From Oscillospiraceae bacterium (GTDB lineage Bacteria > Bacillota > Clostridia > Oscillospirales > CAG-272): a stretch of 58,195 bases of DNA. The notes beneath the pieces are model-generated. The model searched no databases and was not told the origin of the DNA. It worked only from the letters and a program-made list of their open reading frames with translations. Made by a program: the position numbers and the translations under genes. Positions 33,773-42,351 of the stretch are shown here, in pieces. The stretch's first letter is position 1, and each line of letters opens with the position of its first letter. The stretch covers positions 1 to 58,195 of the forward strand of contig SVUA01000009.1 in NCBI GenBank assembly GCA_015063485.1, written 5' to 3'.

Positions 33773-34465
33773 TTAACCCAAAAGCTCAAACTTATAGCCT
33801 ACGCCCCAGACTGTCTTGAGCGTCCATTTGTCAGATACGCCCTCAAGCTTTTCGCGAAGACGCTTTACGTGAACGTCTACCGTACGGGAATCTCCAAGAT
33901 AATCAAAGCCCCATACCTTATCCAAAAGCTGATCTCTCGTAAATACGATATTGTAATTAGATGCAAGGAAATAGAGGAGCTCCAACTCCTTAGGCGGAAC
34001 GTCAACGGGCTTTCCTTTGAGCTTAAGCTCGTATTTCTGGTGGCTTATCTCGATATTATCGAATTTGATGACCTCTTCGTCATTCTGATTAGTGTGAGTC
34101 TGATAACGGCGAAGCACGGTCTTTACTCTCGCGCTGAGCTCCTTCATATCAAAGGGCTTAACAACGAAGTCGTCCGCGCCAAGCTCAAGTCCGAGAACCT
34201 TGTCAAATACCTCTCCCTTTGCGGTGATCATAATGATAGGCTTTCCCGACATCTCGCGGATCTCACGGCAGACCTGCCAACCGTCCTTTTTGGGAAGCAT
34301 AATGTCAAGAAGAACAAGGTCGGGCTCGTATATCTTAAAATAATTAAGTCCTTCCACACCGTCATTCGCGATCTTAACACCGTATCCCTCGTTTTCAAAA
34401 TAAAGTTTAAGTAGCTCGCATATGTTTGTGTCGTCATCAACGACAAGAATCTTTGTATCCAGCAT
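33773..34465 (-). CDS. OmpR/PhoB-family response regulator
   Basis: 230 residues. The receiver domain has the acidic pair DD (10-11), phospho-acceptor D54 in LLDIMLPKKDG, the conserved T in MITAKG and K in VKPFD. The C-terminal winged helix (about 130-228) ends with YLGDSRTVDVHVKRLREKL and VWGVGYKF. It pairs with the kinase encoded downstream. A promoter TTTACA/TATAAT precedes it. The htrA gene at the end of the cluster is a plausible target. Confidence 0.96.
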   Translation of the reverse strand: MLDTKILVVDDDTNICELLKLYFENEGYGVKIANDGVEGLNYFKIYEPDLVLLDIMLPKKDGWQVCREIREMSGKPIIMITAKGEVFDKVLGLELGADDFVVKPFDMKELSARVKTVLRRYQTHTNQNDEEVIKFDNIEISHQKYELKLKGKPVDVPPKELELLYFLASNYNIVFTRDQLLDKVWGFDYLGDSRTVDVHVKRLREKLEGVSDKWTLKTVWGVGYKFELLG

Positions 34466-34528
34466 TCAAGATTACCTCCCTTTCCCAGTTTTTTCTTGCT
34501 TAATTGCGGACATTATCAACCATTATTT

Positions 34529-34558
34529 ATTATAACATATATTTCCTTGATTTGTAAA
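34529..34558 (-). promoter_or_regulatory. Sigma-A promoter of the two-component operon
   Basis: TTTACA (complement of 34553-34558) and TATAAT (complement of 34529-34534), 18-base spacer. Confidence 0.7.
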
Positions 34559-34682
34559 TAGTTTTTTTACTTTTTTTTGCTTTTTTCTTATATTTCTGTT
34601 TTTCTTCACTTATTTTTCACACAAACTAAACATTTTTTGCAATATATGCGCACAAAATCAGAAACGTTTTTGCGCAATACTA

Positions 34683-34711
34683 TTGAAAAAAACTTAAATT
34701 TATAGTATAAT
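34683..34711 (+). promoter_or_regulatory. Sigma-A promoter of the ychF cluster
   Basis: TTGAAA (34683-34688) and TATAAT (34706-34711), 17-base spacer, 45 bases before the ychF start. Confidence 0.8.
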
Positions 34712-34756
34712 ATTGTAGTTAGAAATATTTATTTGACAAAAAAGAGGATTTTGAAA

Positions 34757-35851
34757 ATGAAACTTGGTATCGTAGGTCTTCCAAACGTTGGAAAAAGCAC
34801 GCTTTTTAACGCGCTGACAAACGCGGGCGCGGAGTCGGCAAACTACCCATTCTGCACGATAGAGCCAAACGTAGGTGTCGTTGCGGTTCCCGACAGCCGT
34901 CTCGATTTTCTCGCGGACATGTATTCCCCCGAAAAATACACCCCCGCAGTTATCGAATTCGTTGATATTGCGGGACTCGTAAAGGGCGCGTCTCGCGGAG
35001 AGGGACTCGGAAACAAATTCCTGTCTCACATTCGCGAGGTCGACGCTATCGTTCACGTTGTCCGTTGCTTCGAAAACGAAAACATCATTCACGTTGACGG
35101 AAACATAAACTCTCTGCGCGACCTTGAAACGATAAATCTTGAGCTTATATTCTCGGATATCGAGATGGTAGAACGCCGTATCGACCGCACTAAAAAAGCT
35201 ATGAAGGGCGACAAGACGCTTGCCTCCGAGCTTGAGGTATTTGAGCGTCTGCACACGGCACTTTCCGACGGAAAGTGCGCCCGCGAGGTCGAGCTTGACG
35301 AGACCGAGCGCGGATATCTCTTTGACACTCCCCTGCTTACGATGAAACCCGTTATCTACGTTGCGAATGTATCCGAGGACGAGGTCGGCGAAGAGCCTCT
35401 CTCCAACCGTGAATACGCCGCTCTCAAAGAGCAGGCAGAGCGTGAGCACGCGCAAATACTCCCCATATGCGCTCAGCTTGAAGCCGAGATCGCGGAGCTT
35501 GAGGGCGAGGAAAAGCAGATGTTCCTTGAGGATCTCGGAATTGCCGAAAGCGGTCTTGACCGTCTTATCAAAGCAAGCTATTCTCTGCTCGGACTTATCA
35601 GCTACTTAACGGCAGGTCCTACCGAGGTCCGCGCGTGGACGATAGTCAAGGGCACGAAAGCTCCGGGTGCGGCAGGTAAGATACACAGTGATTTTGAGCG
35701 CGGATTCATTCGCGCGGAGGTCGTATCATTTGAAGACCTTGAGCGTCTTGGAAGCATGAACGCCGTTCGCGAAGCGGGACTCTACCGAAGCGAAGGCAAA
35801 GAGTACGTCATGAAGGACGGAGATATCGTTCTTTTCAGATTTAACGTTTAA
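34757..35851 (+). CDS. ychF: Ribosome-associated ATPase YchF (OLA1 family)
   Basis: 364 residues, the normal size. An Obg-family P-loop protein that prefers ATP and is linked to stress responses and translation. The N-terminus has GIVGLPNVGKSTLFN and DIAGLVKGASRGEGLGN. The base-recognition motif is NVSE (in YVANVSEDEVG), the family's substitute for NKxD. The C-terminal TGS domain (YFLTAGPTEVRAW... in LISYLTAGPTEVRAW, KAPGAAGKIHSDFERGFIRAEV) is complete. The longest frame starts at 34733, but the ATG at 34757 matches the family and has GAGG upstream. It leads a plus-strand run with trmB. Confidence 0.97.
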   Translation: MKLGIVGLPNVGKSTLFNALTNAGAESANYPFCTIEPNVGVVAVPDSRLDFLADMYSPEKYTPAVIEFVDIAGLVKGASRGEGLGNKFLSHIREVDAIVHVVRCFENENIIHVDGNINSLRDLETINLELIFSDIEMVERRIDRTKKAMKGDKTLASELEVFERLHTALSDGKCAREVELDETERGYLFDTPLLTMKPVIYVANVSEDEVGEEPLSNREYAALKEQAEREHAQILPICAQLEAEIAELEGEEKQMFLEDLGIAESGLDRLIKASYSLLGLISYLTAGPTEVRAWTIVKGTKAPGAAGKIHSDFERGFIRAEVVSFEDLERLGSMNAVREAGLYRSEGKEYVMKDGDIVLFRFNV

Positions 35852-35872
35852 TCTTTTAATGGAGTTTTCTTT

Positions 35873-36541
35873 ATGAGAATGAGAAAGAAAAAGCACGGAG
35901 CTGAACGCATTGAAGCCTGCTCCGAGCTATTGATAAAAGATCCCGCCGTACTCGCAGACGGCTTTGCTTCCGTGTTTGGTACAGAGCGTCCCGTACACCT
36001 TGAAATAGGTTGCGGCAAGGGTGGATTTGCCTGTGCTATGGCAGAAAAGCTCTCGGACGTAAACTACGTAGCAATGGAGCGTGTAGCCGACGTTTGCTGT
36101 GTCGCTCTTGAGAAGGCGAAGGCTATGTCGGAGAGCCGTCCGAACGACAATCTCCGCTTCATAATTGCCGACGCAAAGATACTCTCGGAATGTGTAAAGC
36201 CACACTCTGTTGACTGCATCTATCTCAACTTCAGCGATCCGTGGCCAAAAGCGGGACACGCTAAACGCCGCCTGACCTACCGCGCGTTTCTTGAGATATA
36301 CAGAAAGCTCTTGAAGGAGGACGGAATACTTAAATTCAAGACCGACAACGTAGGACTTTTTGATTTCAGCCTTGAGGAATTTGAAGAATGCGGTCTTGAG
36401 ATAATTTGGCAAACACGCGATCTTCACAGCTCCGAAAAAGCAGACGATAACGTAATGACCGAGTACGAAAAGAACTTCTCCGAAAAGGGCTTTTCGATAT
36501 GCTCGGCATGGGTAAGATTCAAGGAGAAAAACAATGATTAA
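35873..36541 (+). CDS. trmB: tRNA (guanine-N7-)-methyltransferase TrmB
   Basis: 222 residues. It methylates G46 of tRNA variable loops with SAM. SAM motif: LEIGCGKGGFACAMAE; the substrate motif is FSDPWPKAGHAKRRLT. Start with GGAG 8 bases upstream, 21 bases after ychF. The stop overlaps the start of the nitroreductase gene by 8 bases, so the two are translationally coupled. Confidence 0.96.
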   Translation: MRMRKKKHGAERIEACSELLIKDPAVLADGFASVFGTERPVHLEIGCGKGGFACAMAEKLSDVNYVAMERVADVCCVALEKAKAMSESRPNDNLRFIIADAKILSECVKPHSVDCIYLNFSDPWPKAGHAKRRLTYRAFLEIYRKLLKEDGILKFKTDNVGLFDFSLEEFEECGLEIIWQTRDLHSSEKADDNVMTEYEKNFSEKGFSICSAWVRFKEKNND

Positions 36542-37103
36542 GGATATTGCAAAGGCTTCAAGAACTCGCAGATCGTTCAGACCGAATGTTGAAATATCGC
36601 GCGAGGTGCTTGTAGATCTTATCGACACGGCTCGCTTCTGCCCTGCCGCGAGAAATCTTCAGGTGCTTAAATACCGCCTTGTGACCGACAAAAAGGAGCT
36701 TTCCGACCTGCTTGCGTTAACTTATTGGGCAGGCTCTCTCGGTATAAAGCTTCCGCCCGATGATCACGAGCCGTCGGCATTTATAGTTATATGCCATGAT
36801 ACCTCGCTTGCTCCGAACCCGAATCTTTACTCCATCGACGTCGGCATCAGCGCGCAGACGATAATGCTTGCCGCTACGGAAATGAAGCTTGGCGGTTGTA
36901 TGTTAGGCGCTTTCCCTGCCGATAAAGTAAAGAAAACGCTTAAAATAGCGGATCATCTTGAGCCTCAGCTCATTATCGCGCTCGGACTTCCCGACGACAC
37001 AATAGAGCTTTTGGAAGCCGTCGACGGCAAGGTAAAGTATTACCGCGACGAAAATAACGTTCACTACGTTCCAAAGCGACCCATTGATGAAATAATAATC
37101 TAA
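36534..37103 (+). CDS. Nitroreductase family flavoprotein
   Basis: 189 residues, the short single-domain form that binds FMN. The N-terminal SRTRRSFRPN motif holds the phosphate-binding arginines; DVGISAQTIMLAATEMKLGGCMLG is the family's central helix. The C-terminal IALGLP and a VHYVPKR tail are usual. Such enzymes reduce nitro compounds, quinones or flavins with NAD(P)H. The function in the cell is unknown. Ribosome binding uses GGAG inside the end of trmB. Confidence 0.88.
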   Translation: MIKDIAKASRTRRSFRPNVEISREVLVDLIDTARFCPAARNLQVLKYRLVTDKKELSDLLALTYWAGSLGIKLPPDDHEPSAFIVICHDTSLAPNPNLYSIDVGISAQTIMLAATEMKLGGCMLGAFPADKVKKTLKIADHLEPQLIIALGLPDDTIELLEAVDGKVKYYRDENNVHYVPKRPIDEIII

Positions 37104-37121
37104 GCAAAAAAGGAGGTCTTT

Positions 37122-38030
37122 ATGACAGAACCCTCCGGTATTTTAATAATCAACAAGCACGCGGGCACGACCTCTCACGATATAGTAAACCGTATCCGCA
37201 GACTTTATGGCACGAAGCGTGTCGGACACACGGGAACGCTCGACCCCGATGCCACGGGAGTCCTCGTCGTACTCGTAGGCAGAGCCGCAAAGGCGGCGGA
37301 ATATCTCGTGTCGGATACAAAGAAATACAGAGCGACTCTGCGCCTCGGTCTTACCACCGACACAGAGGACGCGAGCGGAACGGTCTTGACTGTTTGCGAT
37401 AATATTCCGAGTGAAAAAACCGTTAAAAAAACTTGTTCGGATTTCATAGGCAAAATAAAGCAGACCCCGCCAATGTACAGTGCTTTAAAAAAGGACGGTC
37501 AAAAGCTTTGCGACCTTGCAAGGAAAGGGATCGTTGTCGAGCGAGAAGCTCGTGAGATCACTGTATTTGAGCTTCTTTGCTCCACTACCGAAACGGATTC
37601 CGACTATATACTTGACGTTTATTGCTCTTCTGGAACGTATATAAGAACGCTTTGCGCAGACATCGGAAAAGCGCTTGGATGCGGCGGAATAATGGCGACG
37701 CTTCAAAGGACCTATGCCGGCGGATTTTCGATAGAGGATTCGATTACCGTAAAAGAACTTGAGAAAATGTCAGAAGAAGAGCGCATCTCGCATCTTAAGC
37801 CCACAGAAAGCTTGTTTGATACCTTGCCAAAGGTATCTCTTTCGGATTTTTACGAAAAGCTCTGCCGAAACGGCTGCGAAATATATCAAAAAAAGATAAA
37901 CACATCAATAGATATCGGGCAGTGCGTTCGCATCGCCGATAAAAACGGAAATTTCTTTGCTCTCGGAGAGGTCAAGGAGTATGAAGCGGGAACAGCAATA
38001 AAGGCGATAAAATTTTTTGATATTAAATAA
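37122..38030 (+). CDS. truB: tRNA pseudouridine(55) synthase TruB
   Basis: 302 residues. It makes pseudouridine 55 in the T loop of tRNAs. The catalytic D41 is in GHTGTLDPDATGVL; KKYRATLRLG and the C-terminal PUA-like segment are present. An AGGAGG site lies 7 bases before the ATG. In many Firmicutes truB follows rbfA/nrnA; here it ends the ychF-trmB-nitroreductase unit. Its stop codon lies within the 5' arm of a strong hairpin. Confidence 0.96.
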   Translation: MTEPSGILIINKHAGTTSHDIVNRIRRLYGTKRVGHTGTLDPDATGVLVVLVGRAAKAAEYLVSDTKKYRATLRLGLTTDTEDASGTVLTVCDNIPSEKTVKKTCSDFIGKIKQTPPMYSALKKDGQKLCDLARKGIVVEREAREITVFELLCSTTETDSDYILDVYCSSGTYIRTLCADIGKALGCGGIMATLQRTYAGGFSIEDSITVKELEKMSEEERISHLKPTESLFDTLPKVSLSDFYEKLCRNGCEIYQKKINTSIDIGQCVRIADKNGNFFALGEVKEYEAGTAIKAIKFFDIK

Positions 38031-38075
38031 CACAAAGAGCCATCAAACGCTTGTTTGATGGCTCTTTGTGTTATT
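38026..38075. terminator. Strong hairpin between convergent truB and peptide/beta-helix genes
   Basis: A 23-bp perfect stem (38026-38048 with 38053-38075) and a 4-base loop. It includes the truB stop codon and lies 4 bases past the stop of the 41-residue peptide gene on the other strand, so it likely closes both units. Confidence 0.88.
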
Positions 38076-38079
38076 ATCT

Positions 38080-38205
38080 TTAAAAAATATCCTCGGCGTA
38101 ATCGTCATATCCGAAAAACTTGGTATCGTAGCCGCTTGTTCTGATTATATCCAAGGAATTAAGCTCTATTGTCGAGATATCGGGAGATGTATAAGTCTTT
38201 TTCAT
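38080..38205 (-). CDS. 41-residue peptide coupled to the secreted beta-helix protein
   Basis: The ATG at 38205 overlaps the stop of the preceding gene in ATGA, and a perfect AAGGAGG lies 7 bases upstream inside that gene. The peptide starts MKKTYTSPDIS, continues TIELNSLDIIRTSG and ends with an aromatic, acidic tail (FFGYDDYAEDIF). It has no membrane helix or signal peptide. Coupling, spacing and codon usage argue for a real gene. I do not recognise a family with certainty. It could be a ribosomally made peptide, a small partner or chaperone of the beta-helix protein, or a regulatory leader. Confidence 0.72.
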   Translation of the reverse strand: MKKTYTSPDISTIELNSLDIIRTSGYDTKFFGYDDYAEDIF

Positions 38206-39968
38206 GACTGAACCTCCTTGATATAGCCTTTTATTACAGACAACTGTGCGTCGGAATATTCCGAGTAGGCTTTAACTTGCATAGGAGTCGCAACGCCGTT
38301 TACTCTGTCGTATTCGTACCAATCATATACGGCAGTAACGTATCCCTTGGATTTTGCATATTCTTCATCTACGGTAACCTGCGTTCCGCCGTCGTCTATC
38401 ACTCTTCCGTCGATAAATACGTCGGAGAGAGCGCAATACGCGACTTCTTTGATATTACGTACGTTTTTATCGCTATCAAATACGCCGTATGCCGTAACAG
38501 TCATATTTTCTGCCGTTTTATAGCTTATATAAGGAACTGCGGCAAGATCCTTGGTATAGTTCTCTTCCTTGACATTTACCATAGCCGCGTTTATAACGTA
38601 GTACGTATCCTTTTCATTCATTCCGTTTTTAGCGGGAATGTCAAGATAAGTCTTTCCAATAGCGGAAAGCGCGTTCTTTGTGAACACTCCGTTCGCTTCT
38701 TCAACGTAGTCGTATGGAGCGATAAGAGTACCAATGACCGCGGTTGCGTCTATGCCTTTTATAGTATCGACATCGGTTTTGTCAATAGTGGACTGAAAAC
38801 GGATACCCGAAGTTTTGTCAGGTGCGGTACGCACCGAAGCGCCTTCGAGCATAACTCCCGTTTTTACGCCTCCGTTTCCATTGCCTGAAAATACGTTATT
38901 GTTTCCCCACGTCGTCGCCGCATTCAACACGAAATTTGCGTTTGACAAAGAAAGATTATTGAATATCCAATCAGAGCTTCCCTTATCGTCGTAAAAATCA
39001 CCGCCGTTTACGGTGACAGATGCAGCAGACTCCGCAATTACAACACCTGAAGCCGTTCTGGTCTCATTCAAAACGCCAAACGTACCGCCGGTTATAATAA
39101 CATTACCGTTTGACGCGCAAATTGCCGCCGCGTTCTTTGATATAATCGTACCGCCGTTTACGGTAAGTTTTACATCAGGAGCCGTAATATTAACGGGACA
39201 ACCGGAAATATCGATACGTGCGCCCGAATTTATCTCGATCTGCGCCCCCTCGAAAGCGGCGTAAATTCCCCGACAGGAATCGTCTTTACTTACGCTTTGA
39301 CAGTTGTAAACGATAGAGCTTCCGGAATCCATCACCATCTTGGAATTACTGAAAACAACGATAAGCCCTTTTGAAAAGCTGTCATTATCTTGCGCTTTGA
39401 TAACGGTATCCTCAAAAGTCACCGCCACAGGTCTTTTGTTGGAATCATTGTTCTCGCCTATCTGAACGAGTTGGTAAGTAGACCCTTTTCCCGTGATCTC
39501 AAAATCTTTGAAGCGCAACCCCGTATAATTCTGACCGTCAGGAAATTCCGTCGTGCCGTCTTCTCCAACGAATTCAAAGTATTTGTTAGTTCCTGTGTTA
39601 TTAATAACACAACCGTTTCCGTCAACGGTAAAAGATCTTTTGCCAGAACTCCACGTTACTGTTCCATTATACGAAAGCGTGTCAACGATAACCTCAAAAT
39701 AATTCGCGCCGCAGGTCTCACCGGCTGCCATTACATCTTCCATGCTGCCAAAGTACGCGGTCACGTACTTTTCGCCAACAGGTATTTCCGCCTTTGCGAC
39801 CATACCGTTGTTTCTTGCGATATCGTCATTGGAATAATATTTTGCTATTACATTGTTGTCAGTCCAAACGGTAGCCCCATTCGAATATCCCGTTTCTGCA
39901 ACAATGTTGATTGAAAACGCCATTACAAGCAAAACGACTGCAATTATCAATGATAAAGTCTTTTTCAT
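38202..39968 (-). CDS. Secreted beta-helix protein with a conserved C-terminal module
   Basis: 588 residues with a signal peptide (MKKTLSLIIAVVLLVMAF, cleavage near AETGYS). Residues about 60-350 are rich in short repeats with G, N, I and V at regular spacing (for example ITGGTFG, VTVNGGDF), typical of a right-handed beta-helix. Residues about 375-588 form a separate module with GASVRTAPDKTSGIRFQSTI, VIGTLIAPYDY, YLDIPA and Y-I-Y-AENMTVTAYG. I recall similar modules from surface proteins of gut Clostridia, with unknown role. There is no LPXTG or dockerin. The gene is followed by a coupled 41-residue peptide gene. The substrate or ligand is unknown. Confidence 0.82.
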   Translation of the reverse strand: MKKTLSLIIAVVLLVMAFSINIVAETGYSNGATVWTDNNVIAKYYSNDDIARNNGMVAKAEIPVGEKYVTAYFGSMEDVMAAGETCGANYFEVIVDTLSYNGTVTWSSGKRSFTVDGNGCVINNTGTNKYFEFVGEDGTTEFPDGQNYTGLRFKDFEITGKGSTYQLVQIGENNDSNKRPVAVTFEDTVIKAQDNDSFSKGLIVVFSNSKMVMDSGSSIVYNCQSVSKDDSCRGIYAAFEGAQIEINSGARIDISGCPVNITAPDVKLTVNGGTIISKNAAAICASNGNVIITGGTFGVLNETRTASGVVIAESAASVTVNGGDFYDDKGSSDWIFNNLSLSNANFVLNAATTWGNNNVFSGNGNGGVKTGVMLEGASVRTAPDKTSGIRFQSTIDKTDVDTIKGIDATAVIGTLIAPYDYVEEANGVFTKNALSAIGKTYLDIPAKNGMNEKDTYYVINAAMVNVKEENYTKDLAAVPYISYKTAENMTVTAYGVFDSDKNVRNIKEVAYCALSDVFIDGRVIDDGGTQVTVDEEYAKSKGYVTAVYDWYEYDRVNGVATPMQVKAYSEYSDAQLSVIKGYIKEVQS

Positions 39969-39993
39969 TTTCAGCCCTCAAAATTTGTAAAAT

Positions 39994-42087
39994 TTAAACT
40001 CGGAACATCATATCGCCATAGTTTGGCATGGGCCAATATTCAGAGGAAGTAAGCTTCTCCATCTCGTCGACAGATACACGAAGCTCGTCCATTGCGGGAA
40101 TAACTTTATCACGGTAAGCCTCGGCTCTCTCTACATTATTTGAAATAGCCGCAGCCTCGCGCTCAACGCGCTTGAGTGTTTCAAGACTTTCGTATGCGTT
40201 ATCTATGAGCGCGGAAAGTCGCTTGATAAGCTCTTTCTCCATCTTGCAGGAAAGGTCGGGAATAACCGCAAGCTTTGCCGCCGCAGTATCCGCGATCTCC
40301 GCAATATAAGCATTTACTGCGGGAAGAATGTCACGGCTCGCCATTTCTATCATGGTAAGAGCCTCTATGTTTATTATCTTCGAGTAATTCTCGAAAAGAA
40401 TATCCTCGCGGGAGTTTATCTCGATCTCGCTCATAACGCCATGGTCGGTAAAGAGCTTAACGTTCTTTTCAAGATTAAAGCACTTATACGCATCAACCGA
40501 GCTCTTGAGGTTGAGAAGTCCGCGCTTTTCCGCTTCTTTTTCCCACTCGACCGAATAGCCGTTTCCGTCAAAGAGTATTCTTCTGTGAGCTTTAAAGGTG
40601 TCGCGTATCAATTTAGCAAGTGCCTCGTCAAAGTTGTCCGCAGCCTCAAGTACATCTGCAAACTGCTTAAAGCTTTCTGCTACTGCCGTATTAAGAACTA
40701 CGTTAGGAAGCGCGATATTCTGCGACGAGCCGAGCATACGGAACTCGAACTTATTACCCGTAAACGCAAGAGGAGACGTGCGGTTTCTATCGGTCGTATC
40801 CTTGCGGAATGTAGGAACGGAAGGAATACCGAGGTCCATGATCCCCGCCTTTGTATGCTTCAGAGTTGTTTTCTTAACTATTGAATCGATTATCTCGGCG
40901 ATTTCCTCGCCCACGAATATCGACACGATAGCGGGCGGTGCTTCGTTAGCTCCGAGACGGTGATCGTTTCCGGCGTGAGCTACCGAAATGCGAAGAAGAT
41001 CCTGATAATCGTCTACCGCTTTGATTATAGCGGCAAGTATCAAAAGAAACTTTACGTTTTCAGCGGGGGTCTTTCCGGGATCAAGCAAATTCTTGCCCGA
41101 ATCCGTCGACACCGACCAGTTGTTGTGTTTACCCGAACCGTTTACTCCCGCATAAGGCTTTTCATGAAGCAGACATACAAGTCCGTGCTTTTCTGCGATC
41201 TTCTTCATATATTCCATAATGAGAAGGTTCTGATCGACCGCCATGTTGGTAGTCGCATAGATAGGCGCGAGTTCGTGCTGCGCGGGAGCCGCCTCGTTAT
41301 GCTTGGTCTTTGAATTTATTCCAAGCTTCCAAAGTTCTTCGTCAAGGTCAGCCATATACGCGCTTATTCTCGGCTTGAGCGGTCCGAAATAATGATCCTC
41401 AAGCTCCTGTCCCTTGGGTGCGGGTGCGCCGAAAAGAGTTCTTCCCGTATAAAGAAGGTCTTTTCTCTTGTCAAACATTTCCTTATCGATTATAAAATAC
41501 TCCTGCTCCGCGCCAACAGTTGCCACGAGTCTCTTACAAGTCGTATCTCCGAAAAGACGAAGGATACGCAAACCTTGCGTACTGAGCGCGTCAAGAGAAC
41601 GAAGAAGCGGAGTCTTCGTATCAAGTGCCTCTCCGGTATATGAGCAAAAAGCGGTGGGAATATAAAGAGTACCGTCCTTTACAAACGCGTAGGACGCGGG
41701 ATCCCAAGCGGTATAGCCTCTCGCCTCGAAGGTAGCTCGTAAACCGCCCGAGGGGAAAGATGAAGCATCGCTTTCACCCTTTATAAGCTCCTTGCCCGAA
41801 AATTCCATAACGACCTTACAGTTTCCGATAGGAGATATAAAGGAGTCATGCTTTTCCGCGGTAACGCCCGTAAGAGGCTGGAACCAGTGAGTATAATGAG
41901 TTGCTCCCTTCTCTATCGCCCAGTCCTTCATGGCGTTTGCCACTACGTCCGCGATAGAAGCGTCGATAGCACGTCCCGTCGCGATAGTCTTCGTCAGAGA
42001 TTTGTATACCTCTTTGGGAAGACGCTCACGCATTACGTCATCGTTAAATACCATACATCCAAATATTTCGGGAACTTTTACGGTCAT
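39994..42087 (-). CDS. glnN: Glutamine synthetase type III
   Basis: 697 residues, the large GSIII class of anaerobes and cyanobacteria. It assimilates ammonia into glutamine with ATP. Class motifs: FGCMVFNDDVMRERLPK at the N-terminus, THYTHWFQPLTG, EKHDSF, GAEQEYF (metal ligand Glu), KHNEAAPAQHE and NDHRLGANEAPPAIVS. The C-terminal helical extension (about 590-690) is present. It stands alone under a perfect consensus promoter; no nitrogen regulator or ammonium transporter is adjacent. A start-proximal ribosome binding site (GAGG) is present. Confidence 0.97.
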   Translation of the reverse strand: MTVKVPEIFGCMVFNDDVMRERLPKEVYKSLTKTIATGRAIDASIADVVANAMKDWAIEKGATHYTHWFQPLTGVTAEKHDSFISPIGNCKVVMEFSGKELIKGESDASSFPSGGLRATFEARGYTAWDPASYAFVKDGTLYIPTAFCSYTGEALDTKTPLLRSLDALSTQGLRILRLFGDTTCKRLVATVGAEQEYFIIDKEMFDKRKDLLYTGRTLFGAPAPKGQELEDHYFGPLKPRISAYMADLDEELWKLGINSKTKHNEAAPAQHELAPIYATTNMAVDQNLLIMEYMKKIAEKHGLVCLLHEKPYAGVNGSGKHNNWSVSTDSGKNLLDPGKTPAENVKFLLILAAIIKAVDDYQDLLRISVAHAGNDHRLGANEAPPAIVSIFVGEEIAEIIDSIVKKTTLKHTKAGIMDLGIPSVPTFRKDTTDRNRTSPLAFTGNKFEFRMLGSSQNIALPNVVLNTAVAESFKQFADVLEAADNFDEALAKLIRDTFKAHRRILFDGNGYSVEWEKEAEKRGLLNLKSSVDAYKCFNLEKNVKLFTDHGVMSEIEINSREDILFENYSKIINIEALTMIEMASRDILPAVNAYIAEIADTAAAKLAVIPDLSCKMEKELIKRLSALIDNAYESLETLKRVEREAAAISNNVERAEAYRDKVIPAMDELRVSVDEMEKLTSSEYWPMPNYGDMMFRV

Positions 42088-42179
42088 AATTTTATACCTC
42101 GTTTGAAAATTTCAAAGTAACACAATTTAGGCACCGGGATACCGATTTTTCAAAAACCGTTCCTGCCGCCTTTGCAGAT

Positions 42180-42208
42180 ATTATAAACTATATTGTAGAT
42201 TTTGTCAA
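42180..42208 (-). promoter_or_regulatory. Perfect consensus promoter of the GSIII gene
   Basis: TTGACA (complement of 42203-42208) and TATAAT (complement of 42180-42185), 17-base spacer. The leader is about 85 bases; I see no known riboswitch in it. Confidence 0.85.
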
Positions 42209-42268
42209 TAGTTTTCATTTATTTTCGAATTTTAGAGACTCTTTTTAATAATAAATTTGTTAAAGCTA

Positions 42269-42297
42269 TTGCAAAAATCCACATACTGTGTTAAAAT
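42269..42297 (+). promoter_or_regulatory. Sigma-A promoter of the sugar kinase gene
   Basis: TTGCAA (42269-42274) and TAAAAT (42292-42297), 17-base spacer. Confidence 0.7.
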
Positions 42298-42351
42298 ATT
42301 AAAAGGTATTCATAAAAACAAAAAAACATATTTGAACGGAGAAAACAAGAC

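Noticed and set aside
33035-34414. 459-codon frame antisense to the two-component genes
   Set aside because: Crosses the intergenic terminator and both real genes; no ribosome binding site and no motif.
42088-42351. Riboswitch or glutamine-sensing leader before GSIII
   Set aside because: Consensus promoter present, but the 85-base leader shows no strong hairpin or known motif.
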